NCBI RefSeq assembly: GCF_024539675.1 | Contig: NZ_JAHHIT010000090.1 | Span: 1-39,522, forward strand | Source: Streptomyces hilarionis | GTDB taxonomy: Bacteria > Actinomycetota > Actinomycetes > Streptomycetales > Streptomycetaceae | Length of the DNA: 39,522 nucleotides | Direction of reading: 5' to 3' | Part shown: in pieces, positions 1 through 7,958 of the stretch | Numbering within the stretch: the first letter of the stretch is position 1 | Layout: the number at the start of each line of letters is the position of its first letter | Program-made: the position numbers and the translations under genes | The notes under the pieces: generated by a model | The model's input: only the letters and a program-made list of their open reading frames with translations | Told to the model about the DNA's origin: nothing | The model's database searches: none

Positions 1-76
1 GCGGAATGGCAGACGCGCTAGCTTGAGGTGCTAGTGCCCTTTATCGGGCGTGGGGGTTCAAGTCCCCCCTCGGACA
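1..76 (+). tRNA. tRNA-Leu (anticodon GAG), 5' end cut by window edge
   Basis: The anticodon stem CTAGC/GCTAG (18-22, 30-34) encloses the loop TTGAGGT, placing anticodon GAG at 25-27, which reads CUC/CUU leucine codons. A long variable arm follows. The T-stem GGGGG/CCCCC (52-56, 64-68) encloses TTCAAGT, and the 3' acceptor strand CTCGGAC is at 69-75 with discriminator A76. CCA is not encoded. The 5' acceptor strand and the first bases of the D-arm lie outside the window, so about 10 nt are missing. A long variable arm is a class II tRNA trait and fits tRNA-Leu. Confidence 0.96.
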
Positions 77-83
77 CGTGAGA

Positions 84-122
84 TGAGCGAGGGTCGTGAC
101 CATGGGTCGCGGCCCTCGCTCG
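84..122 (+). terminator. Hairpin terminator of tRNA-Leu
   Basis: A 17-bp stem runs 85-101 against 105-121 with loop ATG and two G-U wobbles. It starts 8 nt after the tRNA 3' end. There is no strong U-tract, as is common for Streptomyces terminators. It overlaps the upstream in-frame ATG at 96, which argues against that codon as the start of the following NRPS gene. Confidence 0.8.
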
Positions 123-347
123 CGTGTGTGGGGCATCTCTCGCCGCTCCAAGATCGTGCAGGTCAGCAGTGCCTGCCGACAGCCCCGGGGAGCCCCGGAC
201 GGCCTCGCCCGGTGGCCGACAGACCAGGGCGTGCCTAGCGTCGTACTAAAATATCCGGCTTGTTACGGAGCTGGACCGGACAACCCCAGGCAGACCTGCG
301 GGCCCGCCGGCGCCCCGGAGGCTTCCGGGATCGAGACGCGAGGACCG
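123..347 (+). other. Leader region upstream of the Pls-like NRPS
   Basis: No gene is visible here. An AT-rich patch at 244-256 (TACTAAAATAT) stands out against the GC-rich background. It could be a -10 region for the NRPS gene, but I see no convincing -35 at 17-18 nt spacing. A GAGG-like ribosome-binding sequence lies just before the ATG at 348. Confidence 0.35.
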
Positions 348-3300
348 ATGGCAGCCACACACGAGAGCAGCGCTCTCGGCCTGCTCGACGATGAAATCCG
401 CGCACAACTCGGCGACACCGCCCGCTTCTCCGGCGGTCCCGCCGCCTCCCCCCGCACCCTGGTCGACGTCCTCGACGCGACGGTGCGGTCGTTCCCGGAC
501 GAGCCGGCGCTGGACGACGGCGCCGGCTGCCTCACCTACCGCGCCCTCGCCGTGGCGGTGGAGGGGCTGCGGCGGAGGCTCGCCGCGGCCGGCGTGGGGC
601 TCGGCGACCGGGTGGGCGTGCGCGTGCCGTCCGGCACCAACGACCTTTACGTCGCGATCCTGGCCGTCCTCGCCGTCGGCGCGAGCTATGTGCCGGTGGA
701 CGCCGAGGACCCCGACGAGCGGGCCGAGCTGGTGTTCGGCGAGGCGGGCGTGCGGGCCGTCGTCGGCGCGGGGCACGAGATCACCGTGCACGGCACGTCC
801 GCGACGGCCCCCGCCGCGCGCCCCGGCCCCGAGCACGACGCCTGGGTCATCTTCACCTCCGGCTCCACCGGCCGTCCCAAGGGCGTCGCCGTCAGCCACC
901 GCAGCGCGGCCGCCTTCGTGGACGCCGAGGCCGCCCTGTTCCTCGTCGAGGAGCCCGTCGGGCCGGGCGACCGGGTCATGGCCGGGCTGTCGGTGGCCTT
1001 CGACGCCTCCTGCGAGGAGATGTGGCTCGCCTGGCGCTACGGCGCCTGTCTGGTACCGGTCCCCCGCTCCCAGGTCCGCAGCGGCGCCGATCTGGGGCCC
1101 TGGCTGGTCGAGCAGGAGATCACGGTCGTCTCGACGGTGCCGACGCTGGCCGCGCTCTGGGAGCCCGAGACCCTCAACGACGTCCGCCTGCTGATCTTCG
1201 GCGGCGAGGCCTGCCCGCCCGAGCTGGTGCAGCGCCTGGTGACGGAGGGGCGGGAGGTCTGGAACACCTACGGGCCGACCGAGGCGACCGTGGTCGCCTG
1301 CGCCTCGCTGATGTCGGGCGAGGAGCCGGTCCGGATCGGGCTGCCGCTGCGCGGCTGGGAGCTGGCGGTCGTGGACGAGGCCGGCGCGCCCGTGCCGTTG
1401 GGCGGCAGCGGCCAGCTCGTGATCGGCGGCGTCGGGCTCGCGCGCTACCTCGACGCCGAGAAGGACGCGGAGAAGTACGCGCCGCTGGAGTCGCTGGGCT
1501 GGGAGCGGGCCTACCGCAGCGGCGACCTGGTGCGCGCCGACGCCGAGGGGCTCGTCTTCCTCGGCCGGGCCGACGAGCAGATCAAGCTCGGCGGACGGCG
1601 CATCGAGCTGGGCGAGGTCGACGCGGCACTCCAGGCGCTGCCGGGCGTGGCGGGCGCGGCGGCGGCCGTGCGGACCGCGCGCAGCGGCAACCAGCTCCTC
1701 GTCGGGTACGTCGTCACGCAGGAGGGCTGGGACCAGGCGGCGGCCGTGGAGCGGCTGCGCACCGAGCTGCCCGCGGCCCTGGTGCCGCTGCTGGCGCCGG
1801 TGCAGGACCTGCCGACGCGGACCTCGGGGAAGGTCGACCGCAACGCGCTGCCCTGGCCCCTGGAGGGGCTGGAGACCGGCGGCCGCGCCGAGCAGCTGTA
1901 CGGCACGGAGGCCTGGCTCGCCGAGCAGTGGAGCGAGGTGCTGGGCATCCCGGTCGCCTCGGCCTCCGACGACTTCTTCGCGATCGGCGGCAGCAGCCTG
2001 GGCGCGGCCCAGCTCACCTCGCGGCTGCGCACCCGCTACCCCGGGGCCGCGGTGCTGGACGTCTACCAGCAGCCGACCCTGCGCAAGCTGGCCCGGCGAC
2101 TGGAGGCCTCGGCGCAGGACGACGCCGGCAGCCGCACCATCGCGCCCGTGCCGAAGCGGACGCAGTTCCTCCAGCTCCTGCTGCTCCTGCCCCTGTTCAC
2201 GCTGCTCGGCCTTCGCTGGACGGTCGCGCTGGCCGCGCTGGGCGATCTGCTGCCCGCCTACGGCTGGCTGCCGACCGCGCCGTGGTGGCTGGTGGCTGCC
2301 GGTCTCCTGCTGTTCTTCAGTCCGCCCGGGCGGCTCGCGCTCGGCGCGGGCGGGGCACGGCTGCTGCTGCGGGGGGTGCGGCCCGGCCGTCATCCGCGGG
2401 GCGGCTCGGTCCATGTGCGGCTGTGGGCGGCGGAGCGGCTGGCCGACTTCAGCGGGGCGACCTCGCTGACCGGGGCGTGGCTGCAACGCTACGCGCGGGC
2501 GCTCGGCGCGAAGGTCGGCCCCGACGTCGACCTGCACACGCTGCCGCCGGTCACCGGCCTGCTGAAGCTGGGCCGGGGCGCGGCCGTGGAGTCCGAGGTG
2601 GACCTGTCCGGCTACTGGCTGGACGGCGACCGGCTGGAGATCGGCTCGGTCAAGGTCGGGGCGCACGCGGTCGTCGGCACGCGCAGCGCGCTGTTCCCCG
2701 GGGCGCGTGTCGGCAAGCGGGCCGAGGTGGCGCCCGGATCGGCGGTCACCGGGCAGATCCCGACGGGTCAGCGGTGGGCGGGAGCGCCCGCCGTCAAACT
2801 CGGCCGGGCCAAGCGCAACCGGCCCAAGGAGCGGCCGCCGCAGAGCCGGTACTGGCGGGCCATGTACGGCGTGTCGGGACTCGGGCTGACGCTGCTCCCG
2901 GTGCTGTCGGGCGCGGCGGCGCTGCTGGTGGCGTCGGCGTTCGTGACGCCCGGCGACGGTCTCCGGCCGGCCCTGCGGGGTGCGGCCGTCGCGCTCGTGC
3001 CCGCCACGCTGGCCTACGGGGCGGCGTACGCGCTGCTGGTGCTGGTCGCCGTCCGGCTGCTGAGCATCGGGCTGCGGGAGGGCACGCACCCGGCGCACGG
3101 GCGGGTCGCCTGGCAGGCCTGGACGGTGACCCAGCTGATGGACCGGGCGCGCGAGACGCTGTTCCCGCTGTACGCCGGGCTCATCACGCCGGTGTGGCTG
3201 CGGCTGCTGGGCATGCGGATCGGGCGGGGCGCCGAGGTGTCGACGGTGCTGGCCCTGCCGAGCCTGACGACGGTCGGCGAGGGCGCGTTCCTCGCCGACG

Positions 3301-4217
3301 ACACGCTGACCGCGCCGTACGAGCTGGGCGGCGGCTGGGTGCGGGTGGGGCGCGCGGAGATCGGCCGGCGGGCGTTCCTCGGGAACTCGGGGATGACCGC
3401 GCCGGGCCGGTCGGTGCCGGACGGCGGGCTGGTGGGCGTGCTGTCGGCGACGCCGAAGAAGGCGAAGAAGGGCACCTCGTACCTGGGGCTGCCGCCGGTG
3501 AAGCTGCCCCGGCACACGGCGGACGGCGACGACAGCCGCACCTACGAGCCGCCCGCGCGGCTGCTGTGGGCGCGGGCGCTGGTGGAGCTGTGCAGGATCG
3601 TGCCGGTGCTGTGCTCGACCGCGCTCGGGGTGGCCACGGTGGCCGTGCTGTGCGCGCTGGGGGCGTGGGCGCCCCTGCTGGCGGGCCTGGTGCTGCTGGG
3701 CGCCGGGGTCGCGGCGGCGGTCGTGTCCGTCGTCGCCAAGTGGCTGCTGGTGGGCCGCCACCGTGCCGGGGAGCACCCGCTGTGGAGCGGTTTCGTGTGG
3801 CGCAACGAGCTGGCGGACACGTTCGTCGAGGTCGTGGCGGTGCCGTGGCTGGCGGGCGCGGTGCCGGGGACGCCGGTGATGACGGCGTGGCTGCGCGGTC
3901 TCGGGGCGCGGATCGGCCGGGGCGTGTGGGTGGAGAGCTACTGGCTGCCCGAGTCGGATCTGGTGACGCTGGAGGACGGTGCCACGGTCAACCGGGGGTG
4001 CGTGCTCCAGACTCACCTCTTCCACGACCGGATCTTGCGGACGGATACTGTGGTCCTCCGTGAGGGCGCCACGCTGGGCCCTGGCGGGATCGTGCTGCCC
4101 GGCAGCACGATCGGGGCCCGGACGACCCTGGGTCCCGCGTCGCTCGTCATGGCCGCGGAGTCCGTCCCGGACGACACCCGCTGGCTCGGCAACCCGATCG
4201 AGGCATGGCGTCCCTGA
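348..4217 (+). CDS. Pls/PosA-family membrane NRPS (A-T-TM2-C1-TM2-C2-TM2-C3)
   Basis: A 1289-residue single-module nonribosomal peptide synthetase of the epsilon-poly-lysine synthetase type. The adenylation domain (about 35-500) shows FTSGSTGRPKG near 169, FDASCEEMW at 218, YGPTE at 308, YRSGDL at 389 and the A10 lysine K495. The thiolation domain has DDFFAIGGSSL with phosphopantetheine Ser about 550. Three pairs of hydrophobic segments follow (about 607-660, 845-905, 1076-1135), each leading into a left-handed-beta-helix-like soluble domain, the C1-C3 layout of Pls. There is no thioesterase or classical condensation domain. By-eye alignment to GrsA gives specificity code D-A-E-S-I-G-T-V-V-K. 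Family members polymerise basic amino acids (Lys, Dab, Dap) through isopeptide bonds at the membrane; the substrate here is inferred only. ATG 348 is preferred because the in-frame ATG at 96 lies in the tRNA terminator. The downstream M1 gene overlaps its 3' end. Confidence 0.93.
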   Translation: MAATHESSALGLLDDEIRAQLGDTARFSGGPAASPRTLVDVLDATVRSFPDEPALDDGAGCLTYRALAVAVEGLRRRLAAAGVGLGDRVGVRVPSGTNDLYVAILAVLAVGASYVPVDAEDPDERAELVFGEAGVRAVVGAGHEITVHGTSATAPAARPGPEHDAWVIFTSGSTGRPKGVAVSHRSAAAFVDAEAALFLVEEPVGPGDRVMAGLSVAFDASCEEMWLAWRYGACLVPVPRSQVRSGADLGPWLVEQEITVVSTVPTLAALWEPETLNDVRLLIFGGEACPPELVQRLVTEGREVWNTYGPTEATVVACASLMSGEEPVRIGLPLRGWELAVVDEAGAPVPLGGSGQLVIGGVGLARYLDAEKDAEKYAPLESLGWERAYRSGDLVRADAEGLVFLGRADEQIKLGGRRIELGEVDAALQALPGVAGAAAAVRTARSGNQLLVGYVVTQEGWDQAAAVERLRTELPAALVPLLAPVQDLPTRTSGKVDRNALPWPLEGLETGGRAEQLYGTEAWLAEQWSEVLGIPVASASDDFFAIGGSSLGAAQLTSRLRTRYPGAAVLDVYQQPTLRKLARRLEASAQDDAGSRTIAPVPKRTQFLQLLLLLPLFTLLGLRWTVALAALGDLLPAYGWLPTAPWWLVAAGLLLFFSPPGRLALGAGGARLLLRGVRPGRHPRGGSVHVRLWAAERLADFSGATSLTGAWLQRYARALGAKVGPDVDLHTLPPVTGLLKLGRGAAVESEVDLSGYWLDGDRLEIGSVKVGAHAVVGTRSALFPGARVGKRAEVAPGSAVTGQIPTGQRWAGAPAVKLGRAKRNRPKERPPQSRYWRAMYGVSGLGLTLLPVLSGAAALLVASAFVTPGDGLRPALRGAAVALVPATLAYGAAYALLVLVAVRLLSIGLREGTHPAHGRVAWQAWTVTQLMDRARETLFPLYAGLITPVWLRLLGMRIGRGAEVSTVLALPSLTTVGEGAFLADDTLTAPYELGGGWVRVGRAEIGRRAFLGNSGMTAPGRSVPDGGLVGVLSATPKKAKKGTSYLGLPPVKLPRHTADGDDSRTYEPPARLLWARALVELCRIVPVLCSTALGVATVAVLCALGAWAPLLAGLVLLGAGVAAAVVSVVAKWLLVGRHRAGEHPLWSGFVWRNELADTFVEVVAVPWLAGAVPGTPVMTAWLRGLGARIGRGVWVESYWLPESDLVTLEDGATVNRGCVLQTHLFHDRILRTDTVVLREGATLGPGGIVLPGSTIGARTTLGPASLVMAAESVPDDTRWLGNPIEAWRP

Positions 4218-5638
4218 GAAGGGGCTACTCGGAGTCGGTGGGCGGTGGACCGGCGGCGAGTGGTTCGAGTACAGGTCAGGGAGCGGACGGGGACGTGGCA
4301 GTTCAGCAGACGGTCGGGCCGGATCCGTACTTCCCGGCCAACGGCGACCCCCGGTACCGGGTGCACCGGTACGAGCTCACGCTGGACTACCGGCCGGGTC
4401 CCAACCGGCTGTCGGGGGCGGCGCGGATCAACGCCATCGCCGGGCGCGCGTCGCTGGCCGAGTTCCAGCTGAACCTGGCCGACTTCAAGATCGGCCGGGT
4501 CCGGGTGGACGGCCGGCAGCCGCACTACACGCACCGGGGCGGCCGGCTGCGCATCCGCCCGGCCAAGCCGATCCGGGCCGGGGCGGCCTTCACGGTCGAG
4601 GTGCACTGGTCGGGCAACCCCAAGCCGGTGAACAGCCCGTGGGGCGGCATCGGCTGGGAGGAGCTGGACGACGGCGCGCTGGTGGCGAGCCAGCCCGTGG
4701 GCGCGCCGTCCTGGTACCCGTGCAACGACCGGCCCGCGGACAAGGCGTCGTACCTGATATCGGTCACGACGCCGTCCGCGTACGCGGTGGTGGCGGGCGG
4801 GCGGCTGCTCACGCGGACGGCGAAGGCCTCGACGACCACCTGGGTGTACGAGCAGTCCGCGCCGACGTCGAGCTATCTGGTGGGTCTGTCGATCGGCGAG
4901 TACCAGACCGTGCTGCTGGGCGATCCGGGGCTGGGCGGGGTGCCGCAGCACGGTCACATCCCGGCGCATCTGCTGGCGGAGTTCTCCCGTGACTTCGCGC
5001 GCCAGCCCGGGATGATGCACCTGTTCCAGCAGCTCTTCGGCCCCTACCCGTTCGACGAGTACGCGGTGGTGGTGACGGAGGAGGAGCTCGACGTCCCCGT
5101 CGAGGCGCAGGGGTTGTCGCTGTTCGGGGCCAACCACGTGGACGGCGCCCGGGGCTCGGAGCGGCTGGTGGCGCACGAGCTGGCGCACCAGTGGTTCGGC
5201 AACAGCGTGTCCATCGCCGACTGGCGGCACATCTGGCTGAACGAGGGGTTCGCCAAGTACGCGGAGTGGCTGTGGTCGGAGCGGTCCGGCGGTCGCAGCG
5301 CGCAGCAGCTGGCCGCCGTGGCGCACCGGACGCTGTCGGCGCAGCCGCAGGACCTGCGGCTGGCCGACCCGGGCCGCAAGTCGATGTTCGACGACCGGCT
5401 CTACGAGCGCGGCGGCCTCACGGTGCACGCGCTGCGCTGCGCGCTGGGCGACGAGGCGTTCTTCCGGATGCTGCGGGCCTGGCTGTCCCTGCACCGGGGC
5501 GGCGCGGTGACGACGGCGACGCTGATGGCGCACGTGGCCCGGTTCGCGCCGGAGCCGCTGGACGACCTGTTCGACGCCTGGGTGTACGCGACGGCGCTGC
5601 CCCCGCTGCCGGTCCTGCCGGCGGCCCGGGGCGCGTAG
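4205..5638 (+). CDS. M1-family zinc metallopeptidase (short form)
   Basis: The gene encodes 477 residues from ATG 4205, overlapping the NRPS 3' end by 13 nt, so translational coupling is likely. The zinc site HELAH is at 324-328 with the third ligand Glu347 in NEGF, the expected 18-residue spacing, and a probable catalytic Tyr400 in LYERGG. The exopeptidase motif, usually GxMEN, reads VEAQG. Only the N-terminal beta domain and catalytic domain are present; the large C-terminal helical domain of aminopeptidase N (about 850 aa) is absent. I see no signal peptide. GTG 4295 (447 aa) is a plausible alternative start because conservation appears to begin near QQTVGPDPYFP. S. albulus epsilon-poly-lysine degrading enzymes are zinc aminopeptidases, so a role in trimming the NRPS product or in self-protection is a reasonable inference. 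Confidence 0.9.
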   Translation: MASLRRGYSESVGGGPAASGSSTGQGADGDVAVQQTVGPDPYFPANGDPRYRVHRYELTLDYRPGPNRLSGAARINAIAGRASLAEFQLNLADFKIGRVRVDGRQPHYTHRGGRLRIRPAKPIRAGAAFTVEVHWSGNPKPVNSPWGGIGWEELDDGALVASQPVGAPSWYPCNDRPADKASYLISVTTPSAYAVVAGGRLLTRTAKASTTTWVYEQSAPTSSYLVGLSIGEYQTVLLGDPGLGGVPQHGHIPAHLLAEFSRDFARQPGMMHLFQQLFGPYPFDEYAVVVTEEELDVPVEAQGLSLFGANHVDGARGSERLVAHELAHQWFGNSVSIADWRHIWLNEGFAKYAEWLWSERSGGRSAQQLAAVAHRTLSAQPQDLRLADPGRKSMFDDRLYERGGLTVHALRCALGDEAFFRMLRAWLSLHRGGAVTTATLMAHVARFAPEPLDDLFDAWVYATALPPLPVLPAARGA

Positions 5639-6097
5639 CGCTCCACGCGAGGGCGGCGACCGGCCCGTCCGGGGTCCGCCGTCCGGCGCCCGCCCGGCCA
5701 TCGCGCCCGCGGGCCGGTGGGGCGGGTCGCGCAGTTCCCCGCGCCCCTTGGGGGTGAGCCGAGTCGCGAAGTACCGGTAGGAGCCGGGCCTGCGGCACCG
5801 GCCCCCCGTATCCCGTCCACCGCGCCGTGCAGGCCCCGCGGGCAGGTGGGGGCGGGTCGCGCAGTTCCCCGCGCCCCTTGGGGGTGAGCCGAGTCGGGAG
5901 GGGCCGGTAGACGCCGGGGCTGCGGCCCCGACTCCCCCGCATCCCCTCCACCGCGCCGTGCAGGCCCCGCGAGCCCGTGGGGGCCGGTCGCGCAGTTCCC
6001 CGCGCCGCTCGAGGGGTGAGCCGAGTCGGGAGGGGCATCGTGTGCCGTGGCCGGGTGCCCCCGAGGCGGTGGGGACGGGGGCGGGCAGAATGGGGGC
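5639..6097. other. Intergenic stretch occupied by repeats
   Basis: The 459 bp between the M1 peptidase and the YchJ-like gene contain no credible gene. Most of the stretch is an imperfect tandem array of a Streptomyces intergenic repeat, described separately. The open frames crossing it on the minus strand are uninterrupted only because stop codons are rare in this composition. Confidence 0.7.
5700..6045. repeat. Imperfect tandem array of a roughly 130-bp intergenic repeat
   Basis: The core GTCGCGCAGTTCCCCGCGCC occurs three times, with GCAGTTCCCC starting at 5731, 5861 and 5992, a period of 130-131 bp. Copies 1 and 2 share CCCTTGGGGGTGAGCCGAGTCG after the core in two adjacent blocks; copy 3 has a variant (CGCTCGAGGGGTGAGCC). 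The inter-core segment GTCCACCGCGCCGTGCAGGCCCCGCG is also repeated, in slightly diverged form. The reverse complement (GGGGCGCGGGGAACTGCGC) is a family I recall as widespread between Streptomyces genes. CGCG and GCGC arms could form small hairpins. Function is unknown. Confidence 0.85.
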
Positions 6098-6520
6098 ATG
6101 GTCCGACGTACCGCTCGTTCGCGGCAGCGAGTCGCCGCCTCCGTGTCCGCCGACTGCCCGTGCGGGCTGCCCGCGTCGTACGAGGGCTGCTGCGGGCGCT
6201 ATCACGCGGGCGGCGACGCCGTGACCGCCCCCACCGCCGAGGCGCTGATGCGGTCGCGCTACAGCGCGTTCGTGCGCGGTGACGTGCCCTATCTGCTGCG
6301 GACCTGGCATCCGCGCACCCGGCCGGAGCGGCTGGAGCCGGACCCCGGGATGCGGTGGACGGGCCTGGAGATCCTCGGCACGTCCGAGGGCACCGCGTTC
6401 CACACGTCCGGCGTCGTGGAGTTCCGGGCCTCCTACCGGGGCGGGGCACTGCACGAGCGCAGCCGCTTCGAGCGGGTGGGCGGGGCGTGGGTGTACGTGG
6501 ACGGGGAGTTCCCGGAGTAG
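6098..6520 (+). CDS. YchJ-family (UPF0225) protein with SEC-C-type metal motif
   Basis: A 140-residue protein. The N-terminal cysteine cluster CPCG...YEGCCGRYH (about 23-40) is the SEC-C-like zinc motif, followed by an NTF2-like alpha+beta domain with the conserved LMRSRYSAFVRGD segment. This matches YchJ-type proteins, whose cellular role is not established. ATG 6098 is chosen because GGGGG precedes it closely; the upstream in-frame ATG at 6047 would add a glycine-rich leader with no family resemblance. It stands alone, with repeats upstream and gntR converging from the other strand 32 nt downstream. Confidence 0.85.
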   Translation: MVRRTARSRQRVAASVSADCPCGLPASYEGCCGRYHAGGDAVTAPTAEALMRSRYSAFVRGDVPYLLRTWHPRTRPERLEPDPGMRWTGLEILGTSEGTAFHTSGVVEFRASYRGGALHERSRFERVGGAWVYVDGEFPE

Positions 6521-6552
6521 CGGGTCGGCGGGCGTCAGGGGCGTCAGGGGCG

Positions 6553-7254
6553 TCAGGGGGCCAGGATGTCGAGTTCCTGGAGGGCGCCGACCGTGATCTC
6601 GCGGGTGAGCCGTTCCGCGCGCATCGGGTCGCCCTCGCGGACCGCTTCGGCGAGCTGGACGTGCAGGGTGACGGCGGCCGGGTCGGGGTCCTCGAACATG
6701 ACCTCGTGATGGGTGCGGCCGGCCAGCACCTCCGCCACGACGTCGCCGAGCCGGGCGAACATCTCGTTGCCGGACGCGGCGAGGACCACCCGGTGGAAGG
6801 CCACGTCGTGGACCAGGTACTCCTGGAGCCGCCGGCCGCGTGAGGTGGCCACCATGCCCAGGGCGCACCGCGTCAGCTCGGCGCACTGCTCGGCCGTGGC
6901 GTGGGTCGCCGCCAGGCCCGCCGCGACCGGCTCGACGGCCGAGCGCAGGACGGTGAGCGAGCGCAGCTGGTGGGGCCGGTCGGCGCCGGCCAGCCGCCAG
7001 CGGATGACCTGCGGGTCATAGACGTTCCACTCGGCCCGGGGCCGCACCGTGACGCCCACGCGGCGGCGGGACTCGACGAGGTGCATGGACTCCAGCACCC
7101 GGACCGCCTCGCGCATCACGGAGCGGGAGACGTCGAAGCGCTGGGCCAGTTCGTCGGTGCGCAGGACGCTGCCCGGAGGGTACTCACCCGCGGTGATCGC
7201 GGGGCCCAGGGCGTCCAGTACTCGGCCGTGCAGACCCCGGCCCGGAGTGGTCAT
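6553..7254 (-). CDS. gntR: FCD-domain GntR-type regulator of gluconate genes
   Basis: 233 residues from ATG 7254; GTG 7260 in frame is an alternative. The N-terminal winged helix (about 5-70) includes LRTDELAQRFDVSRSVMREAV, typical of the FadR/GntR group. The C-terminal all-helical FCD domain (about 85-225) carries the metal/ligand residues DVAFHRVVLAASGN and later histidines. It is divergent from gntK and gntP, the usual arrangement for a repressor released by gluconate or a phosphogluconate. A GTCAGAC-centred palindrome sits 35-45 bp upstream of its start. No clear ribosome-binding site precedes either start, so translation may be leaderless or weak. Confidence 0.88.
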   Translation of the reverse strand: MTTPGRGLHGRVLDALGPAITAGEYPPGSVLRTDELAQRFDVSRSVMREAVRVLESMHLVESRRRVGVTVRPRAEWNVYDPQVIRWRLAGADRPHQLRSLTVLRSAVEPVAAGLAATHATAEQCAELTRCALGMVATSRGRRLQEYLVHDVAFHRVVLAASGNEMFARLGDVVAEVLAGRTHHEVMFEDPDPAAVTLHVQLAEAVREGDPMRAERLTREITVGALQELDILAP

Positions 7255-7288
7255 GCACACAGAGTACGCGGTAGATCACGAAGCCAAA

Positions 7289-7299
7289 AAGTCAGACTT
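7289..7299. promoter_or_regulatory. Candidate GntR operator in the gntR-gntK divergent promoter region
   Basis: AAGTCAGACTT is a perfect 11-bp palindrome centred on A7294. Its GTCNGAC core matches the centre of FadR-subfamily operators (E. coli FadR core GGTCNGACC). A related GTCACAGAC lies at 7304-7312 and CAGACT occurs twice 15 bp apart. The surrounding 7280-7335 is unusually AT-rich for this window and lies between the divergent gntR and gntK genes. Confidence 0.55.
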
Positions 7300-7394
7300 A
7301 TATGTCACAGACTCTTGTATTCGTCGTACCTAATCGGCTTCAGTGTCGTCGGCGCTCCTTGGCGCCAGGTGTCGAGGAAGACAGCGAGGCGAAG

Positions 7395-7913
7395 ATGCGC
7401 ACCCCCCCTGTCGTCGTGGTGATGGGCGTCGCCGGCACGGGCAAGACCACGATCGGTCCGCTGCTCGCGGCCCGGCTGGGCGTCCCGTACGCCGAGGGCG
7501 ACGACTTCCACCCGCAGGCCAACATCGCCAAGATGTCGGCCGGCGTGCCGCTCGACGACGACGACCGGCAGCCGTGGCTCGACGCCATCGGCGGCTGGGC
7601 GCACGAGCGGGCCGGACTCGGCGGGGTGGTCAGCTGCTCGGCGCTGAAGCGGTCGTACCGCGACCGGCTGCGGGCCGCGGCCCCCGGAGTCGTCTTCGTG
7701 CACCTGGCCGGCGACCGGTCCCTGATCGAGGACCGCATGGCGCACCGGCAGGGTCACTTCATGCCGACCGCGCTGCTGGACTCCCAGTTCGCCACGCTCC
7801 AGCCCCTCCAGGCCGACGAGGCGGGCGTCGCCGTCGACGTCTGCGGCAGCCCCGAGAACATCGCCGGCCGGGCCGTGACGGCGCTCGCCGCCCTCCCCGG
7901 CCCGGCCGCGTGA
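7395..7913 (+). CDS. gntK: Gluconokinase
   Basis: 172 residues. It phosphorylates D-gluconate with ATP to 6-phosphogluconate, feeding the pentose phosphate pathway. A P-loop GVAGTGKTT (about 10-18) opens the NMP-kinase-like fold. The diagnostic GntK stretch EGDDFHPQANIAKMSAGVPL follows, then DDDRQPWLDAI, SCSALKRSYRD and the lid-region HFMPTALLDSQF. Length is normal for the family (about 170). ATG 7395 is preceded by GAGGCGAAG. The upstream in-frame ATG at 7302 lies in the regulatory region and is rejected. gntP starts 45 nt downstream, so the two probably form one transcript. Confidence 0.95.
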   Translation: MRTPPVVVVMGVAGTGKTTIGPLLAARLGVPYAEGDDFHPQANIAKMSAGVPLDDDDRQPWLDAIGGWAHERAGLGGVVSCSALKRSYRDRLRAAAPGVVFVHLAGDRSLIEDRMAHRQGHFMPTALLDSQFATLQPLQADEAGVAVDVCGSPENIAGRAVTALAALPGPAA

Positions 7914-7958
7914 CCCCCCTCACCCTCCCCCCGTCCCGATAACCGCAAAGGGAACCCC

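Noticed and set aside
1..347. Integrated element at the tRNA-Leu gene
   Set aside because: No integrase, no attachment-site repeat of the tRNA 3' end in the window; the neighbouring genes look chromosomal.
246..4025. 1259-aa open frame on the minus strand across the NRPS gene
   Set aside because: Arg/Pro/Gly-rich composition with no domain; antisense shadow of a clear NRPS, created by high third-position G+C.
5700..6045. CRISPR array
   Set aside because: Three imperfect copies with diverged but homologous spacers, 130-bp period and no cas genes; this is a dispersed intergenic repeat.
4013..6886. 957-aa minus-strand open frame across the M1, repeat and YchJ regions
   Set aside because: It crosses several unrelated genes and a repeat array; composition-driven, no motif.
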